Below are positions 1 to 9,267 of a DNA stretch of 64,000 bases, piece after piece; the stretch's first letter is position 1; each line of letters begins with the position of its first letter. Source of the DNA: Blastopirellula retiformator. Lineage in GTDB: Bacteria > Planctomycetota > Planctomycetia > Pirellulales > Pirellulaceae. Where the stretch lies: the NCBI RefSeq assembly GCF_007859755.1, contig NZ_SJPF01000001.1, positions 372,001-436,000 of the forward strand, in the 5' to 3' direction. Both the position numbers and the translations under genes were made by a program. The notes below the pieces were generated by a model. It did not search any database and was not told the origin of the DNA. It was given only the letters and a program-made list of their open reading frames with translations.

Positions 1-139
1 TCCGCTTTACCGTTTCCCTACGCCCCCGTCGCCGCCCGGCTCTCTTTCCACTGCGGAGCGCCGAACATGCGGCGGTATTCGCGACTGAATTGCAATGCGT
101 TCTCGACGAACGATCTATCGCGATCATCGGGAATGGCCG
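1..139. other. Left edge, no gene called
   Basis: This is the stretch downstream of the di-haem protein gene that ends at 140. On the minus strand one frame stays open for about 40 codons and ends at a TAG at 18-20, with a fairly protein-like composition. It has no start codon of its own outside the neighbouring gene and matches no family I recognise, so it is not called. Confidence 0.4.
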
Positions 140-1867
140 TTACAAGCTGCGGAGAAACGCCACGAGCGCCGCTTGCTCGGCGCCGCTCAGCTCGCGGGGC
201 AGTTGGTGTTTTTGCTGGCCGACGACGTCTTCCAGGGTTTCGCTGCTGCGATCGTGGAAGAACGGGCCGCGATGACCGACGCCCAGCAGCGACGGCGGAT
301 TGAACCGCTCGTTCCCCTTCTGATCATGCAGGCCGACGTCATAGGCGTCGGGCGTGGTGTAGGTTGGGGGAGCGTGGCATTCGACGCAGCTGAGTTCGGT
401 GAACAGCGCCTTACCGGCGGCGACTTGGACGTCGTCGCGCGTTCCTTGAAGCTCATCAATCGGCGGCGGCACGGTCAGCGTTTGCAGGAAGGCGGCCAAG
501 TGATCAGCTTGCTCTTGGCTGACTTCTTTGCCCCGCATCGTTTCGACGACTGATTTGTGGATCTGCTCTTGGAACGTCTTTTTTTCGCCCAGCCATCCAT
601 AAGGGGCGGTATCGCGCTGACCGAGCAGCGAGAGGATTCGCTTCGGGGCGCCATACGATCCGTCGCTTAGATTGTCGTTGGCCAGGCCGTTGGCGTGACC
701 GTCGGTATGGCAACTGTGACACGACATCCAGCCTTCCAGCGACAGCCCGCGATAGAAGAGCCGCTCGCCATGCTCGGCCGGCGTGCGCTCACGGACCGGC
801 CCCAGTTTGATCACGTCGATCCGTTCTCGCTTTTTTACGTCGATGATCGAGATCGTGTCGTCAAGCGAATCGGCCGAGTAGACCAGCTTCTCGTCGGCCG
901 AGAAAATCACGTCGGTCGGCCGAGCGCCCACCTTGATCCGCCAGATGCCATAAGCGCGGTCTTTGCCGATGGCGACTTGATTGGTCGCGCCCATCGAAAC
1001 GGCGTAGTCGTCGGTCGAGGCGATCGCGATGCCGGTCGGATCTCCGCTGCCGACGCCCGGCTCGCCGATCGAATGCATCCGGTTCCCTTCGTACAGGTTC
1101 GAGTCTTGTTTGGTCAGGGCGTCGACCATTAGCCAACGAATGTCGTTGGTCATCACCAGGCCCCAGTGAATATCGTTGTCGTTGGTGTAAGCCAACTCGC
1201 TGAGCATCTGGTGCGCCAGCGCCACGCTCTCGCCATCATCGGCCAGATGCAGACGCTGGATGTTGTGAGCCGGGAATTGGTTGATCGCTTGAACCGACAG
1301 ATCGTCGGCATCGAGCGCCGCCAGATTGCCGCCGAAACCGTCGGCGACGATCAACTGGTTTCGCTTGGGCAGGCAGATCAGCTCGCGCGGAGCGAACGGC
1401 AGGGTGATCCGTTTCGTCTCGCGCCACTGCTCCGCTTCTTTGGTCAGCAGCGTCACTTGCTTCGGCCAGAGGGATGTGACGTAGATTGTCTGGCCATCGT
1501 CGGTGGCGGCGACGCGCTGCGGATAGGGAGGGACGGCGCAGCGGGAAACGATCGAGATCTGATCGTCCGACAGCGCAATTTCGATCACTTCGTGGGCGAC
1601 CGGGTCGGTCAGCAGGTAGTGATCGTGGGGAAGCGAGGTCAGAGCGGTAGCGCTTTGCCCGATACGGAACTCGCCGATCACTTCGCGTTTGGCCAGGTCG
1701 ATCAGCGACACGCTACCGCTGTTGCGATTGGCGGTCAGTAGCCGCTCGCCGTTGCTCGACATCGCCAGACGCTGGGGATGGCGGAGGTCGGAGCGCTGGA
1801 GATCGAGAGACTCGGCGCCGATAACAGCGGAAGCGACAAGTAACGAAATCAGGGGGAGGCCGGGCAT
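140..1867 (-). CDS. Secreted beta-propeller protein with two c-type haem motifs
   Basis: The 575-residue product begins with a hydrophobic signal peptide (about residues 1-18). Residues 20-350 read like YVTN/WD-type beta-propeller blades with recurrent short motifs such as VSLIDLAKREV and ISIIDVKKRERI. The C-terminal part has two CxxCH haem-attachment motifs, CHSCH near residue 383 and CVECH near residue 491, separated by a segment typical of the cytochrome c peroxidase/MauG-like region of planctomycete propeller proteins. It is probably an exported periplasmic electron-transfer or peroxidase-like protein; the substrate is unknown. The gene is read away from the divergent PfkB-like gene. Full length is supported by an end (FLRSL) typical of such proteins. 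The haem motifs are seen directly; the enzymatic role is inferred. Confidence 0.75.
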   Translation of the reverse strand: MPGLPLISLLVASAVIGAESLDLQRSDLRHPQRLAMSSNGERLLTANRNSGSVSLIDLAKREVIGEFRIGQSATALTSLPHDHYLLTDPVAHEVIEIALSDDQISIVSRCAVPPYPQRVAATDDGQTIYVTSLWPKQVTLLTKEAEQWRETKRITLPFAPRELICLPKRNQLIVADGFGGNLAALDADDLSVQAINQFPAHNIQRLHLADDGESVALAHQMLSELAYTNDNDIHWGLVMTNDIRWLMVDALTKQDSNLYEGNRMHSIGEPGVGSGDPTGIAIASTDDYAVSMGATNQVAIGKDRAYGIWRIKVGARPTDVIFSADEKLVYSADSLDDTISIIDVKKRERIDVIKLGPVRERTPAEHGERLFYRGLSLEGWMSCHSCHTDGHANGLANDNLSDGSYGAPKRILSLLGQRDTAPYGWLGEKKTFQEQIHKSVVETMRGKEVSQEQADHLAAFLQTLTVPPPIDELQGTRDDVQVAAGKALFTELSCVECHAPPTYTTPDAYDVGLHDQKGNERFNPPSLLGVGHRGPFFHDRSSETLEDVVGQQKHQLPRELSGAEQAALVAFLRSL

Positions 1868-2020
1868 CGGCGTACCTGCGGTAGGAGGAAAGGCGGGCCT
1901 TTTCAGTTTCCCATAGGCTTCTGCCGGTCACAAGAGAAGTTGTAGAATCAATCGAGCGTCGTCGGCTCCCCGCAAGACGGCAAAACTGCGATAACACCCC
2001 TATTTTGACGAGAAATTGCC

Positions 2021-2929
2021 TTGGTCGACATCGCCGCCCTTCGAGAAGTGATCAGTCTGGTTTGGCGGAAGCGGATCGCCGTCGCTGGCGATTTGACTCT
2101 GCGGCGGTCGCTCCAGGTCTCAAGCGAGGGACTGGTCGCCAAAGAGGAAGACGCGGTTGGCGGCATCGGGCTCGTGTTGAGGGCGCTGCAAGACCTGACG
2201 GTTGACCTGCGGGTGGCGGTGACCGTTGTCGGCGACGACGGGGTCTGGTTTGATCTGAAGGATCACTTCGCCGAGCTCACCTTCGCAACCGACTATTTGC
2301 AGATCGATAAACGGTGGACGACGCCGGTCGACTATCAGATTCGGGAAGGACAGGAGGTCCGCCAATGGCGGATGCGGCACGAGGGACCGCTGAATGAATC
2401 GCTGTCGCTGCCGCTGCAAATGCAACTGCGGGCAGCCTGTCGGCAGCATGATGGGCTGGTTCTAGTCGATCGAAGCTGGGGCGAAGAAGCGGGGATTATC
2501 GATGAGGAGATCCGTCGCGTCGCCCGTAGCATCGCCGAGCAGGAAGCGCGGAAGCGGCTGATCGTCTGGAGCGACGCAGCGCTAGGGCGATATGCCCGAT
2601 GGTGGCGCTATCTGCCGCCGGGCGAATTGGCGGATCAGTTGGCCGTTGGCGGTTTTGAGGGAATCGCGGCGGCTGCGACCGAACATCGCGAGACCTACTT
2701 CTTGCAGACGGGCGACGGTCTGATCGTCGCCGCGCCGGGTCAGCCTGCCGAGTTGGTCACGGCGCCGATCGCCGCTGATTTCTCGCCCGATTCGGTGTTG
2801 GCGGCGATCGCGGCGGCGGGGATCTCTGGGGCCGATTCGCGCGCCGCCGGACAGATCGGCGCGGCGGCGGCCTCGCTAGCGGCGCCTGTTACAACCGGCG
2901 CAATCGCCAAAGTGATTGAGAGAATCTAG
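2021..2929 (+). CDS. PfkB/RfaE-like carbohydrate kinase, probably degenerate
   Basis: The 302-residue protein starts at a TTG codon. It follows the layout of ribokinase-fold sugar kinases of the RfaE (heptose-7-phosphate kinase) type: an N-terminal RIAVAGDLTL strand like VLVVGDxxLDR, a VVGDDG motif near residue 70, a TTPVDYQIR strand, and a C-terminal AAAASLAAPVTTGAI segment resembling the AGxxVxKxGTxxV end. Key catalytic signatures are altered. The usual GGAANVA stretch reads GGIGLVLRA, and the GAGDT active-site loop reads FSPDS, keeping only the Asp. It may therefore be a non-catalytic relative. It lies 83 bases before the epimerase gene on the same strand, so a shared nucleotide-sugar role is possible but unproven. 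The family call is by eye and moderate. Confidence 0.5.
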   Translation: MVDIAALREVISLVWRKRIAVAGDLTLRRSLQVSSEGLVAKEEDAVGGIGLVLRALQDLTVDLRVAVTVVGDDGVWFDLKDHFAELTFATDYLQIDKRWTTPVDYQIREGQEVRQWRMRHEGPLNESLSLPLQMQLRAACRQHDGLVLVDRSWGEEAGIIDEEIRRVARSIAEQEARKRLIVWSDAALGRYARWWRYLPPGELADQLAVGGFEGIAAAATEHRETYFLQTGDGLIVAAPGQPAELVTAPIAADFSPDSVLAAIAAAGISGADSRAAGQIGAAAASLAAPVTTGAIAKVIERI

Positions 2930-3012
2930 CCTTTTGGGGGAGCGCCGTTTATTATCTAGCGACACTGGGAGTTATTTTCCGATCTTCTGCGAGACTTTCG
3001 GGAGAATTCACC

Positions 3013-4029
3013 TTGTCCGTACTTGTTACCGGCTCAACGGGCCTAGTTGGTAATAACATCGTTCGGCTCCTTCTTGGCGAAGGGCGAAAAGTGCGCGTGG
3101 TCGTGCGACCCGGGTACGAGGATCGCCCTCTCGAAGGACTTGACGTCGATATCGTGCATGGCGATATTTGCGAACGAGAAAGCCTGCGCCCCGCGATGCA
3201 GGGAGTCGATCTGGTAATTCATTGCGCCGGGAACGTCCACATCGGCTGGACCGGCAAGTCGTCGTCCGAAAAGGTCAACATCGGCGGTACGCAAAACGTC
3301 GCGACGGTCGCGCGCGAGATGGGCGCCAAGCTGGTGCATGTTTCGAGCGTCGACGCTTTGGGCGCCGGGCTACACGATCAGCCGGCTGACGAAGAAAACA
3401 TCCCCGTTCAGAATCCGCCGATTCCCTACGTCGTCACCAAGGCGGCCGCCGAAGTCGAAGTTCGTCATCAGATCGAGCAGGGACTCCATGCGGTGATCGT
3501 CAATCCAGGCTATATGCTGGGGCCGTGGGATTGGAAGCCGTCGAGCGGTCGCATGATGCTGGAAGTGATTAAGGGGAAACCGATCATGGCCCCGCGCGGC
3601 GGAACGGCCGTTTGCGACGTCCGCGACGTCGCCGCTGGCATCATCAAGGCCGCTGAAAAAGGACGTTGCGGCGCCAACTATGTCTTGGCGGGCGAGAACC
3701 TGACTTACCTGGAGCTGTGGCGTCGATTCGCCGACTTGGCCGGCAACATCAAACCCATTTGCCGGATGGGCCCGCTGATCGCGATCGGCGCTGGCGTAGT
3801 CGGAGACATCTTGACGAAGATCGCGGGAGAAGAAGGGGGCGTCAATTCGGCAGCGCTGCAGATGTCCAGCTTCTACCACTATTACTCCAGCCGTCGAGCC
3901 GAAGAAGAGCTGGGCTATCGAGTTCGACCTGCCAGTGAGTCGATCGCCGACGCTTGGGAATGGTTCACTGCGCACGGTTACGTCGCCAATCTGTCGCTCC
4001 AGACGTCCCCGGTCATGACCGAAGCGTAA
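3013..4029 (+). CDS. NAD(P)-dependent epimerase/dehydratase (extended SDR)
   Basis: This is a 338-residue Rossmann-fold enzyme. The nucleotide-binding GSTGLVGNN glycine motif lies at residues 7-15, the active-site YVVTK (YxxxK) at residues 139-143, and a conserved VHVSSVDALG strand just before it. The layout fits the dihydroflavonol-reductase / hopanoid-associated sugar-epimerase branch of extended short-chain dehydrogenases, whose members oxidise, reduce or epimerise sugars or sterol-like substrates in the cytoplasm. The start is a TTG with GGGAGAATT a few bases upstream. The 3' end nearly abuts the end of the convergent macroglobulin-like gene (3 bases apart). The substrate cannot be told from sequence. 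Confidence 0.85.
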   Translation: MSVLVTGSTGLVGNNIVRLLLGEGRKVRVVVRPGYEDRPLEGLDVDIVHGDICERESLRPAMQGVDLVIHCAGNVHIGWTGKSSSEKVNIGGTQNVATVAREMGAKLVHVSSVDALGAGLHDQPADEENIPVQNPPIPYVVTKAAAEVEVRHQIEQGLHAVIVNPGYMLGPWDWKPSSGRMMLEVIKGKPIMAPRGGTAVCDVRDVAAGIIKAAEKGRCGANYVLAGENLTYLELWRRFADLAGNIKPICRMGPLIAIGAGVVGDILTKIAGEEGGVNSAALQMSSFYHYYSSRRAEEELGYRVRPASESIADAWEWFTAHGYVANLSLQTSPVMTEA

Positions 4030-4032
4030 CGC

Positions 4033-7000
4033 CTACTTGCCCGCCTTCTTCGCAGGGGGCGGGGTTGCACTCTCGGACACGGGACGACTGTTGAAGCTCT
4101 TGCGAACCGAACCGATTCGGCCATCGCCCACGGCGTCGATCGTAATACGATACTTGCCAGGCGTCGGCGGCAATTGGAAGCTGAGAGTCGCCTGACCGTT
4201 GTCGTCGGTCTGTACCAGCGGCGCCCAAAAGATCGTTTCCGGCGTCGGCTGTGCGCCGAGCAGGCCGTCGAGGTCCCGCTTCTCGTCATCCCCATACGCG
4301 TAGGCGCGATAGTAGAAGTCTTTTTCTTGACGCTGCTGGGCGGCTGCCCCTGTGGCGCTCGGTTGAGCGTCGTCCGATTCGACCTGATCTTGGAGCGCCG
4401 CGCCGCGCGAGAGCATCATCCGCTGCCGCGGCTGCCCGCCGGGGCCATTGGCGGCCGGAAGCGGGAGATTGGGCGCTTGTTGCATATCGCCGCCGAATCC
4501 ATCCGTTAGGCCCTCGACTTGCTGTGCCTGTTGCGATAGTCCCATTTGCTGCGACGCCGCCTTGCGGAGGCCATACTCGGCGGTCCCGATCGCCTGGTTG
4601 CGCATCAGCAACTCTTGCTCGACTTCGGACGACGCGATGTCGCCTGCCTGGCGATTCCGGCGAAGCGTGGGCGTATCCGCCTTCTTATCGGCCATCGAAA
4701 AACGGGACTGCGCACTACCGGCGTAGTCGCTCGGCGGGATGGCGTCGTTGGCCGAGTAGGGGGCCGGCATCGATTTAAAACTGGGCGAACCGCCTGCCCT
4801 GCCGCTGGCCGGCGCTGAGCGAACCTGTGTCTTGGCTTCCGGCGCATCGCTGGCAATTGCTGGCGGCGCGGTCGCCGGCATTTCCGCAAGATTGGCTTCC
4901 GCCTTTGGCGTTTCCGCCGCCGCCGACTTCGGCCCGACCGAGCGGCCGGGGGCAAGTTCTGGGCTGGCAGGAGCCGGGGTCGCTTCGGCCGGCGCCATCA
5001 TCGGCGCCGCCATGTTGTTGAGTCGCCGCTCAGATTTTTCAAGTGGGCGAGACTCCGCCTCCTTGGCTTCTTCCATCATCGGTTGGGCAGTTATCGGTGG
5101 AGACGCCGCATACGAGTCCATCCGCATCTCTTCCGTTTCCGCTTCACCGACGCGATCGTTCGCGCCAGCGACGGCGCTACGTTTCTCACCTCCAGCGGCA
5201 TCCAGAAACAGCTCGTCCTGTTCCAATTCGGCGGCCATTTCGCGATCCGCCATTGGAGTTGGAATGGGAGCTTCGGCGGAGTTCTTCAGCGCGACCTGGG
5301 CGCTGATCGAGGTCGGGGGAGGCTGCATCGACGCCAGGCTCAACCAGGCGATCGCTACGGTCGCCACCGAAGTCAACGTGACCGCCGGACCCCAGAACCA
5401 AGCCGGCCCGGCCGAACCAAGCAGGGCCAACACGATCAAACCAGCGGTGGTGGCGATCGCGGCGGCAAAGATCCAAGGGGTTAGGCTAACGCCGGAAGAC
5501 GCTGACTGAGCGGCGACCTTGGTCGGCGCGTTCTTGGAGAGCTTTGCTGGGGAAGCTGCAATCTTGTTCTTCAGCACCAGGATTGGCGACTCAACTAGTG
5601 ATTCGTCAATCGACTCGGTGAACATGCTGGACATCGCCGATAGCTCGGCCGGCGGAACGGCCTGACGGTTTTGCGCGTAGAGGTTCTGATCGCCGGCTTT
5701 GACAAACTGCCGCCAACCGTCGGTCGCCAGAATGTAGTCGAGCTGCTTCTCCGCTTCGGCGTCGTCTTGGAGCAACGCTTGCGGATCTTGCAGTTCTTCG
5801 GGCCGCTGCAGCCGCTTGGTCAGCAACTGCGATGCGACCAGCGTCGGCGACTGCTGCGTGGTGTGGGCGAACGCATTTTCGTTGACGATCGCAACGCCTA
5901 GGGCGGCGGCAGCCGGTTGCCCAGCTTCGTCCTTAGCGGCGACTTGCAGGTTGACGCGATCGCCAGCGGCGTACTCGGTTTGCAATTCGTCCGCTTCAAT
6001 CGCCAATTGACGTTGCGGCCGGCGGAAAACCATCCGTTCGGCAAGCGGCTTCACCTGGCCCTGATCATCGGCGGCATACAGGGTCACTTCGCCGGCGCCG
6101 GCGATCTCGGCCGGCACATCCAAGCGAACGCGCGTCGGTTTCAGGGTTTGCGGCACGGCGAAGAACTGCTGCGTCACCAGGGCGCCATTGTTGTAATAGG
6201 CCAGGCCATAGCGCTGGTCGGCGTCGCGGCTGACGACTTCCACTTCCAGCGGCTCGTCGGAGTTGACGACGGCGTCGGAAACTTTGAGCGTGGCCAGGTC
6301 GGTCGTGCTGGCCGCCGGCAGATCGGCCATCACCTGACTTTCGCCGACCGCCGCCGAAAGGCGATAGTCTTGCTCAGGCAAGGGAATGAAATCGAACTGA
6401 CCGCGGCCGCGATACTCGGTCTCGGCTCGCGCGACCACTTCGTCGCGACTATTGACGATGGCGCCTTTCAGCTCGACCGGCTTGCCGCTGAAGTCGGCGG
6501 CATGGAAGAAGACGCGGTTGCTCAATCCAGCGACCAGCGCGCCTCCTTCGGGATAAAAGTTGACGTCGATCGAATACGGCTGCAGCGGAATCGGCGCCGC
6601 GAAGGCCCAGCTTTGATCGGCGTTGGAAAAGAAGAGATGGTGCGTTGCGCTCGGCGCGGCGCTGGCCGCCAACTGCAACTCGACGTTCGCTTCCCCCGTG
6701 GGCGACGTTTCAATCTCTTGCGGTTCGGCGATCAAGCGGCCGTCGACGATCTGCCGCATCTGCAATTTTTGATTGGCGAGCGGCTGGCCAGTTTGCGTTT
6801 GCATTTGCAGCGACGCCGCGATTGGCTGGCCTGGGGTGAAGAAGTCTTGGGCGAAATCGAGCCGCGCGTTCCAAACCGGCGGCGCCAGCGGATCGACTTG
6901 AAATCGCGTCACGTCGGCGACGCCGTCTGCATTTTTGGCGATCAGCGAGTAGTTGCCGGCAACCGCGTCGAGCGGCAACTTCCAATCGCTGGCGGCGATC

Positions 7001-7929
7001 CCCTGGCGCGACTGACCCTGGTCAACATAGCCGGCGACGCGCTGTTGCTGCGGATCGAGAATTTCAAACGCGACCAGGCCGTCAATCGGTTGTTGCGTCT
7101 GGCTGGTCAGCGTATTGCTGCGCCAGCGGATCGTATCGCCGGCGCGAACCAGCGGACGATCGACCGCCAGCGAGGTAACAGTCGCCGGTGGGGCGGCCGC
7201 TAGTTCCGGCGATTCGACTTCGGCCCACTGGCGACCTTGGCGGGCTTCGACTTGCAGCTTCGCACCAGCCATCGCCTGAGCGGCCGGCAGTTCGATCTTC
7301 GCCAGGCCGTTGTTGGCCAACTGTTTGCCGGCGGCGAACGTTTCCCCCTGCGGAGATTTGAAGTTGTAGCTGATTTCGGCCGGGTCGGAGACGCGGGCCT
7401 CGTTGCTGACCGAGACGACGAAGCGATTGGAGACTTCGCTGTTGAGCACCCGCGGTCCAGACACTTCCAGCTCGATCGCCGACGAGCGGAGCGACGCCAT
7501 CGCCATGTCCGCGTCATCGAAAGCCCCCATTTCCGTAGCAGCCATCTCGGTAGCGGCAGGCGTATTACTGCGGGCCATGTCGCCACGTTGGTTCAACACG
7601 ACGGCGGCGGCGCTGGCCAAGATTAACACTGCGGCGGCGAGCGCCGTCAGCGCCTGCATCGTGCGGACAAAACCATCAGCGGAGCGCAAACGTTCGGCCC
7701 GGTTTTCCTCTTTGGCCTGTTTTTTCCAGGCGGCGAAGTCGGGCTTTGCGGCGCCGGGAAAACGCACGGCGGCGGCCAACAAGTCGGTCTGCTCTTTGAT
7801 TTCGGCATAGGCCCGGGCAAGTTCCGGATCTCTGCCGATACGGGTAGCCAACTGCGACGCTTCGTCGTCAGAGAGCAAGCCGTAAATCAGCTCGAGCAGT
7901 TGTTGTCGGTTTTCGTCGTGATCGGTCAT
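4033..7929 (-). CDS. Anti-sigma-like membrane protein fused to alpha-2-macroglobulin-type (MG2) modules
   Basis: This 1298-residue protein sits just downstream of an ECF sigma factor gene on the same strand. Residues 1-88 form a charged helical cytoplasmic region like the N-terminus of planctomycete anti-sigma factors, but with no visible HxxxCxxC zinc motif. A transmembrane helix lies near 92-113. The large exported part begins with an MG2-like module around residues 255-345 (RPLVRAGDTIRW) and further beta-rich macroglobulin repeats. Two more predicted helices (about 812-865) are followed by about 350 residues of Ala/Pro/Met-rich low-complexity sequence. The C-terminus (about 1235-1290) has FWAPLVQTDDNGQATLSF and PGKYRITIDA, characteristic of the alpha-2-macroglobulin family domain. 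No thioester CxEQ motif was seen. An envelope-stress sensor that controls the adjacent sigma factor is the likely role (inference). Confidence 0.75.
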   Translation of the reverse strand: MTDHDENRQQLLELIYGLLSDDEASQLATRIGRDPELARAYAEIKEQTDLLAAAVRFPGAAKPDFAAWKKQAKEENRAERLRSADGFVRTMQALTALAAAVLILASAAAVVLNQRGDMARSNTPAATEMAATEMGAFDDADMAMASLRSSAIELEVSGPRVLNSEVSNRFVVSVSNEARVSDPAEISYNFKSPQGETFAAGKQLANNGLAKIELPAAQAMAGAKLQVEARQGRQWAEVESPELAAAPPATVTSLAVDRPLVRAGDTIRWRSNTLTSQTQQPIDGLVAFEILDPQQQRVAGYVDQGQSRQGIAASDWKLPLDAVAGNYSLIAKNADGVADVTRFQVDPLAPPVWNARLDFAQDFFTPGQPIAASLQMQTQTGQPLANQKLQMRQIVDGRLIAEPQEIETSPTGEANVELQLAASAAPSATHHLFFSNADQSWAFAAPIPLQPYSIDVNFYPEGGALVAGLSNRVFFHAADFSGKPVELKGAIVNSRDEVVARAETEYRGRGQFDFIPLPEQDYRLSAAVGESQVMADLPAASTTDLATLKVSDAVVNSDEPLEVEVVSRDADQRYGLAYYNNGALVTQQFFAVPQTLKPTRVRLDVPAEIAGAGEVTLYAADDQGQVKPLAERMVFRRPQRQLAIEADELQTEYAAGDRVNLQVAAKDEAGQPAAAALGVAIVNENAFAHTTQQSPTLVASQLLTKRLQRPEELQDPQALLQDDAEAEKQLDYILATDGWRQFVKAGDQNLYAQNRQAVPPAELSAMSSMFTESIDESLVESPILVLKNKIAASPAKLSKNAPTKVAAQSASSGVSLTPWIFAAAIATTAGLIVLALLGSAGPAWFWGPAVTLTSVATVAIAWLSLASMQPPPTSISAQVALKNSAEAPIPTPMADREMAAELEQDELFLDAAGGEKRSAVAGANDRVGEAETEEMRMDSYAASPPITAQPMMEEAKEAESRPLEKSERRLNNMAAPMMAPAEATPAPASPELAPGRSVGPKSAAAETPKAEANLAEMPATAPPAIASDAPEAKTQVRSAPASGRAGGSPSFKSMPAPYSANDAIPPSDYAGSAQSRFSMADKKADTPTLRRNRQAGDIASSEVEQELLMRNQAIGTAEYGLRKAASQQMGLSQQAQQVEGLTDGFGGDMQQAPNLPLPAANGPGGQPRQRMMLSRGAALQDQVESDDAQPSATGAAAQQRQEKDFYYRAYAYGDDEKRDLDGLLGAQPTPETIFWAPLVQTDDNGQATLSFQLPPTPGKYRITIDAVGDGRIGSVRKSFNSRPVSESATPPPAKKAGK

Positions 7930-8001
7930 CGAACCATCGTGAGGGTAAACGCCGGGAGCGAACTTCCTTAACGGGAAACTTTGGGGCAGGGTGGGGGTGT
8001 T

Positions 8002-8562
8002 TTAGGGGGACGCGTCCGCCTTGGAAGGAGCCAAAATCGTACGCAGCTTCTCCAGGGCCATTCGCATTCTTGTTTTGACCGTACCGGACGGGATGTCCAA
8101 CGCTACGGCGATCTCGTCATACGTCATGTCGCCATTCTGACGCAGCAGGAACACTTCCCGTTCTTCGTCACGCAGCTCTAACACGGCAAGCCGCATTCGG
8201 TCGAGCTGCTCGGCGTGCTCCACTTTCTTCTCGGCGGACGCATGCGGGCTGACGACCGTTTCTTCTTCGGCGGCCAAGTGCTGGCGCTTGCGCCGCCAGG
8301 CGCTTTCACGATGATCGCGACCGGTGTTGATCGCAATTCGGAAAATCCAGGCGCGTACATTTTCAATTTCGGGCAGTTTGTCTTGGTTCCGCCAGCATTT
8401 GATGAAGGAGTCTTGCAGGGCGTCGCGGGCATCTTCCATATTGCCCAACAGGTGGTACAAGGCGCCCAATAACTCGCCGTGAAGGCGCGCGAACACGTCC
8501 TCCAACGATTCCTGCTGTTTCCGGCAGGTCCGAGTTTTGTTGCCTTGTCCGAGCTTCGCCAC
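8002..8562 (-). CDS. ECF-family RNA polymerase sigma factor
   Basis: From a GTG at 8562 preceded by GGTGAAGGG, the product is 186 residues, the usual size of ECF sigma factors. Region 2 contains DARDALQDSFIKCWRNQ and VRAWIFRIAINTGRDHRE. Region 4 contains LRDEEREVFLLRQNGDMTYD with the helix-turn-helix IAVALDIPSGTVKTRMRMA. The frame stays open upstream to 8913, but that extension is arginine-rich, matches nothing and overlaps the divergent acetyltransferase gene, so the shorter start is preferred. The sigma factor would direct RNA polymerase to a regulon controlled by the membrane protein encoded 72 bases downstream, a classic sigma/anti-sigma arrangement. Confidence 0.85.
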   Translation of the reverse strand: MAKLGQGNKTRTCRKQQESLEDVFARLHGELLGALYHLLGNMEDARDALQDSFIKCWRNQDKLPEIENVRAWIFRIAINTGRDHRESAWRRKRQHLAAEEETVVSPHASAEKKVEHAEQLDRMRLAVLELRDEEREVFLLRQNGDMTYDEIAVALDIPSGTVKTRMRMALEKLRTILAPSKADASP

Positions 8563-8777
8563 GATTCGCCCTTCACCTATAAGACGACTGCTGGGTGCGA
8601 CAAGATTTCGTCGCGGAGCCGATTTTCGGGTATTTTGACCGAAATCGCCAGCCAGTGACGCATTCTGGTTGATAATTCCCCCTTGTTTGGGCGGAAAAGT
8701 GGTCATTCTTGCGGTTTCCCCCCGTTCCTGACGATAATAATCACCAGAGCTTCCAGGACCAGCGAAGGAGAAAGTGG

Positions 8778-9215
8778 TTGAAAATCCGGCCTGCGACCAA
8801 TCTGGACCGAGATCCGCTGGTCGAGATTTGGCTGAAATCCGTCCGCCAAACCCATACGTTTTTGACCGAGGAGGAAATTCAGTACTTTCTCCCGATCGTT
8901 CGTAACCAAGCACTCGTCGAGTTGGAAGTGTGGGTGTTGGTTGAAGAGCCCGATCTTCCCCTTGGATTTATGTGCCTGGATGGGAAGAATGTCGAAGCGT
9001 TGTTCCTGGCTCCAGAATATTTTCGACAAGGGGGCGGCAAGCGCCTGATCGAATATGCGCGTCACTTGAAGGGGCCGCTTTCCGTCGACGTCAACGAGCA
9101 AAACCCCGCCGCGATTCGCTTCTACGAGTCGCAAAATTTTGTGCCTATAGGGCGATCCGAGCTAGATTCGTCAGGGTTCCCTTTTCCGTTGATTCATATG
9201 CGCCAGCCGACGTAG
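8778..9215 (+). CDS. GNAT-family N-acetyltransferase
   Basis: The 145-residue protein begins at a TTG at 8778, preceded by GGAGAAAG; the frame is open further upstream but without family similarity. The start IRPATNLDRDPLVEIW, the acetyl-CoA pyrophosphate-binding loop YFRQGGGKRLIEYA (Q/RxxGxG/A motif) and the C-terminal NPAAIRFYESQNFVPIGRS are hallmarks of the Gcn5-related acetyltransferase fold. It most resembles the YjaB/PhnO-like small GNAT enzymes that acetylate small molecules or protein amino groups. It lies between two sigma-factor loci and reads divergently from the first. The acceptor is unknown. Confidence 0.85.
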   Translation: MKIRPATNLDRDPLVEIWLKSVRQTHTFLTEEEIQYFLPIVRNQALVELEVWVLVEEPDLPLGFMCLDGKNVEALFLAPEYFRQGGGKRLIEYARHLKGPLSVDVNEQNPAAIRFYESQNFVPIGRSELDSSGFPFPLIHMRQPT

Positions 9216-9267
9216 GCATCGTCGCTGAGCAGGTCGTTTCGTTTTCGTAACAATGAGAAGCGGTTGG

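Noticed and set aside
1-139. Frameshifted extension of the di-haem protein gene
   Set aside because: The other minus-strand frame is open for about 40 codons past the stop, but the protein already ends in a typical family C-terminus, so a frameshift is not needed.
8563-8913. N-terminal extension of the first ECF sigma factor
   Set aside because: The frame is open, but the residues are unlike sigma factors, it would overlap the divergent acetyltransferase start, and a good ribosome-binding site precedes the internal GTG at 8562.
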